Assembly: GCA_000827265.1 (NCBI GenBank)
Contig: KN834823.1
Location: 170,499-234,498, forward strand
Length of the DNA: 64,000 bases
Source: Collybiopsis luxurians FD-317 M1
Taxonomy: Eukaryota > Basidiomycota > Agaricomycetes > Agaricales > Omphalotaceae
Direction of reading: 5' to 3'
Every line of letters begins with the position of its first letter. The stretch's first letter is position 1. Shown here piece by piece: positions 56,663 through 64,000 of the stretch. Below the pieces are notes generated by a model. The model made no database searches, had not been told where the DNA came from, and saw nothing but the letters and a program-made list of their open reading frames with translations. A program made the translations under genes and the position numbers.

Positions 56663-57199
56663 GAAAAATATAGTCTTGGGGTCTGGGTGTGTAGTTGTAT
56701 TTTGGTTGATTTCTAGACGCGGAGAGTACGATACCTATATTGTTATATACCTACAGAACGATTTAAATCCTCAAGAATCAATGTCATACGCGCACAGGGC
56801 ATGGGCACGACAGTCCGATAAACAGCTAATCCTCCTTGACTAGCAACGCTCACTTGAATTTTTGTGTTAGTATACAAGATAACCATACGAAGATCGATAC
56901 AGATGAAGAAAATAAGTCAAAAGCAGAACAAAGAAAGTTACAAACGAGGTCAGGGGATAGAACGAACTTGTGTATACTTACACTTATATGTATCGCGGAG
57001 TATTCGAGTATAAAAATGGTACGAATGTTTCAGCAAGAAGGATCCCAGGCTACAGAGTTCGATTCTTACGCCGGAAGAAAATGCCAATATGGTTCCAAGC
57101 GGATTCGTAAAGATACAAAAGCAAAAAGGAAAGGGAACAAAAAAAGTACGAGAGCCTTCAACAAGTGTCATGCACCCTTTGTTGAAAAAGAGACCAAGA
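56663..57199. other. convergent intergenic region
   Basis: Lies between the ends of the second DUF6534 gene (plus) and the next membrane protein gene (minus), so probably 3' UTRs and terminators. No gene supported. Confidence 0.5.
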
Positions 57200-59342
57200 C
57201 TATGAATACGACAGTTCCGGGGGAAGTTCATTGCTCTTCCCCAAAGCCCAATCCGAGTTTTCCAGGAGTTCCAATCGACGTATTTGTTCCTTCAACATAC
57301 CCATCTCCGATTTTTCGTCGTCTGAAGCGTGCATATTTCCCCATCCTTGCATACCGATTAACTTGCCCTGAAGGCGGACTTTGCGGTCGTAAATGTCCAT
57401 CTGGCGATCGGTCTTTGGGGGAGGAAGTTGGCTACGTCGAATGTCCGGGTTGCGAGGGAAAACCCAGCCGGGGGCTAGCTGGGGTAGAGGAGGAGGAGCA
57501 GAAGCGGGAGTGGAAGTGGCAGCCGAAAAAGACGGGGTGGAGGAGGAGGAGCTTGACGGTATAGAACCGGCCTGTAAGCCTACGGCACTTCCGTGAGTAG
57601 GAATGGGAACCGGAGGGAGAGGCATATTAGGAGGGGGGGTCGAGGGAGCAGGGGCGTTATTTGACATCGAGGTGCCTACAGCTCGAGGAACTGCCGTGTA
57701 GAATACAGATGGAGAGTCCGAATACTCTGACGGTACAGATTGTTGCGAATATACCGACACCGGTTGAGCTTCCCCTCTCCCTCGCTCTACCATATCCGAA
57801 TCGGGAGAGTATTCGCGGTATCCATCTCCACCTGAACTTGTCAAATGCGACGCTGTTACGTTTTCGAATACCAGTGGCGACGACCCTCCTTGACGGAACA
57901 TGAGCTGTCGTTCGAAGGCTATAGTGCGTTTGCGGCGCCGGTATCGTATATAGGCAATCAGTAGTGCCAGGCAGATGGCAACAAATGCCAGAACACCGAA
58001 GACTACCCCGACAATCATGCCCGTTTTGGAAGACGTAGAGGTAGCGCCAGTTGGAGCGGAGGTCACAGTCGATCCCGGGGAAGTTTCAGTGCTAGCGGGA
58101 TTAGCAGTTGTGCCTCCAGAGCCCGAGGAGCTAATGGAAACGAAGGTAAGTTGCTTGACATAACGTCAGACTGATGAATGGGCGTACCCCAAATTTGAAG
58201 CGGAAGGCGACGTTCCTCCACTTGGAGTCGAGGCAAGAGCGCTATAGATCATTAAGTAAATGCAGGAGGGTTTCAGGTGTGCGAAGAACGTACCCTTGAG
58301 CACCTGCAGAGCCTGAGGCTGAAGATAATGAACTACTGTACCAAGCGAGGTCAGACTACAACGATATATGCAAACAAGTTAATTTAGGACACACGTAATA
58401 GAGGCAACAGGGCTATTGGTTCTTGAGACGGCAGAACTTGAGGACCCACTAAGAGATGTAGATAAATCAGCCGTAAGCTCCTTTACCGAGGTGAAACGAA
58501 AAGCATAATTTACCCGCTGCTAGCTTGGGCGGGCGAGGTTGAAATTGTAGAGGAACCTTGTCCTGTGTTACCACTGGAAGAAATTAGCCCAACGCCAGGA
58601 ACAAGCAGGGCCATCAACTCACCTGTTACCTCCAGCGGTATTTTGCGAGCCGGAAACGCTGGTTGATGAGGCGCTGTCCGTGTTTCGAGATGAGCTGGAA
58701 CTGTTCGTATCATCAGGGCTAGAGCTCGAGGTTGTAGTTGGTCTAGAGAATATCCTTGAGATACTCAAATGACTGAGGATACAAGTGGGACCTACGGAGA
58801 AGACTGATCTTCATTAGCGGCAACGACATTGAATTTTGAGCTTGAAGCAAAGACCTTGTCGGGCTCTTGATTGTCGGATATTCTACGTCGACCAGTTAGC
58901 GAAACAGGAGGGAAAGATTTTGGGAGTAGATAATCACGGCTGCAGGTTGGATATGACCTCGATGATAAAAGATCTACAGACGACCAGAATTGAGATGGAG
59001 CTTCGGAAAACATTGCGTTCGTACAACGCACCCAGTTTGGGTCGGTTTGAAACTAAAAGGAATGCTTGTTTCTTGTTCCGATTGAAAGGTTTGGATTATA
59101 TCTCCACCGTTATTCGTCACCAATCTAAGTAGAAGACTGAAGGAAGTCGAATCGCCATTGTTAAGAATCAACGTTGCTGAAGAGGCTTCGTTCACCGTTG
59201 CAGTCGAAGGGACCCCGGTAAAGCTAAATCCGGCTGCGAGTGTGCAGAATGAAAGAAAGACTCTATTTTTCCGTCCACGTTAGGTCGTTCCGGATGCGGG
59301 TTTACGAAGAAAAAACGACACGAACAAATTCGAAGAGCGCAT
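57200..59342 (-). CDS. single-pass membrane protein with conserved TDRQM/SDWA tail (copy 1)
   Basis: Start at 59342: MRSSNLFVSFFL joins over a 43-45 bp intron to LFLSFCTLAAGFSFTGVPST, a signal peptide. The extracellular part reads ATLILNNGDSTSFSLLLRL and SIPFSFKPTQTG, then a Ser/Thr stalk over several small exons (TTTSSSSPDDTNSSSSS). The last exon (57200 to about 58060) has the helix MIVGVVFGVLAFVAICLALL, stop-transfer RYRRRKR and a long Pro/Ser-rich tail ending in PPPKTDRQMDIYDRKVRLQG, then IRRLELLENSDWALGKSNEL and PPELSYS. The same tail signature ends the gene at 59829-61418. Probably a surface sensor; the tail may bind a common cytosolic partner (inference). Confidence 0.75.
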
Positions 59343-59828
59343 CATAGGCAGGCTCTGCCTGCAGAGTTGCAGACCCGACGAATTCAAATAACCAGAAGAG
59401 AGGGTTTTATACAAAGGAGAGACGAAGAAACAAAGAAGGAAGAAAAGGGAGTGGCGGGGCGTTCGTCGCCGTTGAGCACGCGTAAGCAAAGCACAAAGAG
59501 AAAAGACAAGTTTTAGCCTTAGATCATGAGGGACACGTTAATAGATTCAGGGCCTCTGCGACTGGTTAACATGGTTACCACACCAGGGGAATGGCTGGAT
59601 ATCAGAACAAAACTCAATTTAACGAAAGAGTGAGTTAAAATTTTACCCGGAAACCGCAGGCCGGCAGGATCTCCGGGCCGCTACTTATACGACTTTCACC
59701 ACTGCGACTGGACCTCGTCTGCTTCAAATTGCACATTTTATACAAGGTTGAAACAAGGTACAAAAACTTTCGCCAAATAATTAATCGAATAATCTTAGAT
59801 GTACACGTGATCCATAGTCTCTGCACAA
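59343..59828. other. intergenic region, 486 bp
   Basis: Between two same-strand paralogous membrane-protein genes. No frame with coding character; probably the promoter of the left gene. Confidence 0.5.
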
Positions 59829-61418
59829 TCATGCTAAAAAGTCCCTTGGAACCTCATTCGTAAGCTCCATAGCCCAATCAGAAAACTCCAAACTCTCCAT
59901 CCGTTTTATCTTGGCTTTGATGTGATGGATTTGGGAGTCTTGACTATCTGTCGACTCCGATCCCTGTGAGCCGTCGCTCAGGGAGATTAATTGAACCTTC
60001 AAGTCGTGAATCTTTTGTTCCAGCTCCATCTGACGATCTGTCCGTGGGGGAAGTCCAAATCCTCGCCTCGCGTTCTCGTACATCTCACTTCCCCGACTGT
60101 CCCTGTGTAAGCTACTCCCTCCATCTCCCTGATCTCCCTCCGATTGTTTGGAACTGACAGACCCCGCGTACGCTCCCAGTGCAGGGGTCTTTTCATTTGG
60201 TCGGTCTATACTCGAGTTTCTCGAAGATGCAGCCGATCCCGTATGGCGGCTTCCTCGTTCTGCCGACCGTACGCCGAAAGGATCGAAGGTTGGGAATGGG
60301 TTCTCCCGGGATTTGATCATCATGTCCCCGTGGAATGTTGCTGGACGTTCTCGTTGGGCCGCTTGGTGTCTTCGTCGGTATCGCCCCCAGACGCACAGGG
60401 CGATGAGGATGAGAATTGCAGCAACTGCTCCGCCGAGCGCACCACCGATAATAGCTCCCAAATTATTTGATTTTTTCGTTCTTCCCGTCGGGGTCGGAGC
60501 TGGAGTTGAAGTTGCATCCAATCCAGCGGAGGGTGAGGTTAATTCAGAGGAGACTGTGCTTGGCTCAGTAGGGAGAGAAGCAGCAGTTGGAGTAGAGGTG
60601 AGCGGAGTTTCTGTCGCTGTCGCTGAACTAAAAGTTCCCGAGGTGTTTTCAGTGGTGCTTCTATGCAGCGATTAAGTGATCAAATAAGTAATAGCTGCGA
60701 GTGACTGACGTGGATGAGAGTGAAGTCGCTGTTACCAGGCTTGTCCTTGAAATTCGATTATTCGATTGTGTCAAATCATAAAGGGAGCAAACTTACGTGT
60801 TCGCACTTGTACTGGCAATAAGGTGAGTGAATATCTTTTATCAATGTAACCATGTCACTCGCCTCGCGTTTGTTGTTTCCTGAGAAGTACTAGAGGTATG
60901 AAAATCTGATGAGGTTGAAGTTGGGAGAGTTGCGGATGATGTCGTGCTGAGAACGATTGTTGTGGTCGCTAGAAGAGGCAGGTGTGTAATGGTGGATAAA
61001 CCTGTCTGCATTCCAGGTCCTAGAACGTTTGCTAATATCCAAACATCGGTCCCACTGGTAGAACATTTCACTGATTCTACTTCCTTTTATCATAGTTCAT
61101 ATGCTCACGTTAATGCTGCCGGAACAGACAAAGAAAAGATATCGTTTGGAGGGCTCGGAGGGGCGAACGTAGTTGCAGGAAATTGAGAGCCGCCGTCGGG
61201 CGAGAATATTATTTCAACAGTCTGCATTAGATGGTTGTAGGAAAAAGTTGTAATATCTCCTGGAGTAAGAGTTCCAGTAAACGTCGGGCTAAAATCCGGT
61301 GTTCCCGTTACAAGCTGGACAGCGAGCGCCCTGTCGCATATAGCACATGAGCTCAAGAAATGAATATTGTCTGTACAAGAGAAACTCACCAGCTCAACAG
61401 ACACAATATAATCGCCAT
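59829..61418 (-). CDS. single-pass membrane protein with conserved TDRQM/SDWA tail (copy 2)
   Basis: Start at 61418: MAIILCLLSW joins to ALAVQLVTGTPDF (signal peptide), then FTGTLTPGDITTFSYNH, VEIIFSPDGGSQFPAT, TDVWILANVLGPGMQTGL and a Ser/Thr stalk (STTSSATLPTSTSSDF). The last exon carries the helix IGGALGGAVAAILILIALCV, stop-transfer GRYRRRHQAAQRER and a cytosolic tail ending LPPRTDRQMELEQKIHDLKV, then IKRMESLEFSDWAMELTNEV and PRDFLA. Head-to-tail with its paralogue at 57200-59342 and likely its tandem duplicate, much diverged outside the tail. Confidence 0.78.
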
Positions 61419-61691
61419 ATCAAGAGCGATTTGGGCAAAATACGAACGACGGACTTCAAAGATTGCTCGACTCCCAGTCCCTTTGTGCTTTTCAGTGTAA
61501 TGATTAAGGACGTAAAGATGGTTTCCACTATTGTTAGGTGCGGCTATATGCAACAGATGTTCGGGAGAGTCCGAGTTCTTACAGCCCATCTTGATGGATT
61601 CATCTACATCATGGGTATGATGGCGAGTATATAGCCTTAGACCGTTCAGCAACCGATTAAACGCTGCGCTATAGTTACAGTGCATTGTGAG

Positions 61692-62015
61692 CTAATCGTC
61701 GAAACTAGGCGTTGTGTAACTTTCGTTCTTGACACCGCTAGCTCGCTGCTCAGCAAGTAGCAAGCCGATCTTGACCGTCGCCGGAGCAAGCACAGATGAC
61801 ATGCCTGGATACATAGGTGTGTAGATTATGTCCGTGTATGGGTCCGGATCTGCCGAATGGCGGTTGGGATCAAAATGATGCGGCAGTGTCGAAAGTGCTG
61901 ATTCTTGAACATTTTCCTGATACTTTCCATCATGGCTGCCAGTGAGAAGTGAATGAGAACCGCACTTTGTGAGAATGCGAGGAGGCATATGCTTGAAATC
62001 AGGCTTGATGTTCAT
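61692..62015 (-). other. open frame of unknown status
   Basis: 107 codons ending SGVKNESYTTPSFDD, with a polar composition that could be the cytosolic end of another membrane protein. No upstream exon with a signal peptide or helix could be joined. It lies directly upstream of the gene starting at 61418. Confidence 0.3.
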
Positions 62016-62879
62016 GCGGCTTCCGCACTGATCATAATCAAATCAAACTTTCCCTTGCCCCTATTACTGCGTGCAGAGCATACAGTCCCCATTCCTGGTA
62101 AACGGCCACCATAAGCACGAGGTATTTATCAATATAATCGTAGAACTCTGACTCTTACGTCCTTGTCGTACAACTTATCGAAGACTTGCAATGTATATGT
62201 TTGCGCCTTAGAAGAATACATAAGGATAAAAATCAAGATGTCGAGCGGCGGCATCGCTACCAACATCTATCCCCACTTCATTTCACTATGACAAACGATC
62301 CATCTCAGAGACCCTGCCCCAGACAAGAACGAGAGCCCGGTACGTATATCGGTATTGATAAAATCTGCTGGAAACAGTCGAAGAGTTACAAGGCGTAAAA
62401 CAGCAGAGGTTTCATGCAAAATCTTGTATAGAAACCGTTGTAGGAAATTGAGGAATTTGGCAACACTATTTGCTCCGCTTGTCCCCGCCAAGTATTTTTA
62501 TAAATTGTTGAATATTGGAAATTCATCTTTAGTTTACCCCTCATCTGTTTGCCTCCGATCTATTTCCATTAGTAATTACAAAGTCAAACGGAATATATCT
62601 GTATAACCACCTTCTGCTTGTCCAGTAATATTGAGAGTTTGTCTCGATAGTTACTAATTTTTCATATTTCCTGGGTGGAAATAACGCCGAAAACATGCCT
62701 TTGTACGTGCACAATACTCACTAGTTGGTGTTTGGATTATTGAAGTTCAACTCCATGAGTAGTTTGGAATTTTAGAAAGGGCTGAAAGCCGTGAATTTTT
62801 AAATGAGCGTCGCTGTGGCTGGTCTTGCCCTTCCTTGTACCTCGATATTCCCCGAATACTTACCGTGTAATATGAAAAA

Positions 62880-63060
62880 CAATCAGAATAAAGGCATGGT
62901 CTGCCGGATAAACATGCTAAAATTGGATCTAAGCTGCCAGAGGCGCACCTCAACGACCGAGCCATCAGGTTTCAATAGTCGGGTCGGCCAGTACGTCTGT
63001 CCTGCGTATTTGGGTGTTACGTTAAATTGAACTCCACACAGCGATAGAGATGGCAATTGG
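62880..63060 (-). other. possible coding remnant
   Basis: The minus strand reads CGVQFNVTPKYAGQTYW and LLKPDGSVVEVRL in one frame, which resembles an extracellular beta-domain edge, then runs out. Given the membrane-protein tail remnant at 63592-63792 on the same strand, both could derive from one broken gene. Confidence 0.3.
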
Positions 63061-63237
63061 ACCTGGAACAAGTGCAAAGCCGGTTGCAAAAGTAAATCAC
63101 GGCCAAGCTGAATCCTTTCGGTACTAGTGACGTGTAGCAGCTTCTAGTGAGAGATATGTGGCCGAAAAGAAAATCAGAACGGAGCCACCCAATGTGATAA
63201 GAAATTTGAACCACCTTTACTCAAAATTGGTGACACA

Positions 63238-64000
63238 GCCATCTTATAATGCGGATAAGCCTGAAACTACTGGTCAAACGAAAGGAGGAGACTGCATGAA
63301 CTTGAGAAAAGCGGTCAAAGCTACTTAGTCCTCGTCGTTCCGTTACCTCACAAGATGGAAAATGATATTCTAGTTCTCCCCAGCCTTAAAATCTCTGTAC
63401 CGATTGATTGCAAAGAAGTTGTCTCCGAGTACTATTCGTGTTATTTTATAGCTGCTCCAAATATCGCAATGACCAACCTGGTGCCAGGCGCTGGAATAGA
63501 TCCTTAATCGAGCTACATTCGGCTCGGTCCGAGTTCCGTATTTCTTATTTGTACATAAAGCGCTTTGATAATGACAGGTTGGCCACTACCGTCAAGCTAA
63601 AAGGTCTTTTGGAACCTCATTCGTAAGCTCCATAGCCCAATCCGAAAACTCTAAATCCTCCAGCCGTCTTATCTTGTTTTTGATGTCATGGATTTGAAAG
63701 TGTTGGCTATTTGCCGACTCTGATCCCGTTAATCCATCGCTCAGGGAGATCAACTGTGCTTTCAAGTCGTGAATCTTTAGCTCCAGCTCCATCTTATAAT
63801 GCAGAGAAGCTTGAAATAACTGGCCAAAAGAAAGGGGGAGACTGCATGAACTTGAGAGAGAAGGTGGCCAAAGCTACTTAGTCTTCGCCGTTCGGTTACC
63901 TCACGAGATGGAAAATGATATTCTAGTTCCTTCCAGTCTTAAAGTCTCTGCATCGATTGATTGCAAAGCAGCTGTCTCTGAGTACTAATCCTGTTATTTT
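63238..64000. repeat. direct repeat, two units of about 210 bp, period 552
   Basis: 63238-63445 (catcttataatgcgg ... gtgttatttt) recurs at about 63790-64000 with roughly 85 percent identity judged by eye, including gactgcatgaacttgag and ggaaaatgatattctagtt. The second unit begins exactly where the membrane-protein tail remnant (63592-63792) is cut, and it runs to the window edge, so more copies may follow. Confidence 0.7.
63592..63792 (-). pseudogene. remnant of a TDRQM/SDWA membrane-protein tail
   Basis: Encodes MELELKIHDLKAQLISLSDG, then IRRLEDLEFSDWAMELTNEV and PKDLLA, very close to the last 65 residues of the gene at 59829-61418. The homology starts abruptly within the former RTDRQMELE motif, where the direct repeat begins. 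No helix or extracellular part precedes it. A truncated duplicate. Confidence 0.75.

Noticed and set aside
56836..57564. 242-codon plus-strand frame
   Set aside because: Overlaps the 3' end of the well-supported minus-strand membrane-protein gene and has no domain.
1..64000. CRISPR arrays, bacterial-type operons, rRNA genes, secondary-metabolite core enzymes
   Set aside because: Looked for on both strands; none present. The organism is a fungus.

Overview
This window is from a filamentous fungus, almost certainly a mushroom-forming basidiomycete (Agaricomycetes). Genes are dense with introns of about 50 bp. The gene families are typical of that class: CFEM proteins, DUF6534 seven-helix proteins, BTB proteins with a basidiomycete-style tail, Mid2/Kre9-like single-pass proteins, short secreted cysteine proteins, a Zn2Cys6 regulator and a tRNA without encoded CCA. 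Many models below were spliced by eye, so internal splice sites carry an uncertainty of a few bases.

Layout. 1-5.3 kb: a coiled-coil protein ending in a CaaX box, and a CFEM surface protein. 6.3-22.4 kb: a repetitive array of five units carrying a short secreted protein that resembles fungal fucose-lectin beta-propeller blades. Three genes look intact (B, C, D), one has lost a splice donor (A) and one is a 5' remnant. The array has been invaded four times: a TIR element of about 0.8 kb (9958-10760), a 236-bp insert with a 7-bp target duplication (12534-12769), a SINE-like insert inside intron 1 of copy C (13731-13975), and a complete 5.1-kb Ty1/Copia retrotransposon (15578-20661).

22.4-29.3 kb: a DUF6534 membrane protein, a small unrecognised gene, a UDP-glycosyltransferase, and a long coiled-coil protein with a C-terminal GTPase domain resembling animal immunity-related GTPases. 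29.3-38 kb: mostly noncoding sequence, a candidate 52-residue secreted peptide, a tandem duplication of a small secreted protein gene (one copy decayed), and a GH28 gene with 18 introns and a 7-nt micro-exon. 39-64 kb: four single-pass, Ser/Thr-rich membrane proteins plus one remnant, a Zn2Cys6 transcription factor, tRNA-Val, an amino-acid permease, a BTB protein and a second DUF6534 protein.

How genes may work together (inference): the window is rich in surface and secreted products (lectin-like array, CFEM, single-pass proteins, GH28, small secreted proteins), and the regulator lies next to an amino-acid permease. No secondary-metabolite cluster or CRISPR array was seen. The clearest unexpected signal is methylation-style decay of the Copia element. 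Its single reading frame is broken by nine stops, all TGA and all readable as former CGA, and 11 of 12 LTR-LTR substitutions are CpG transitions.
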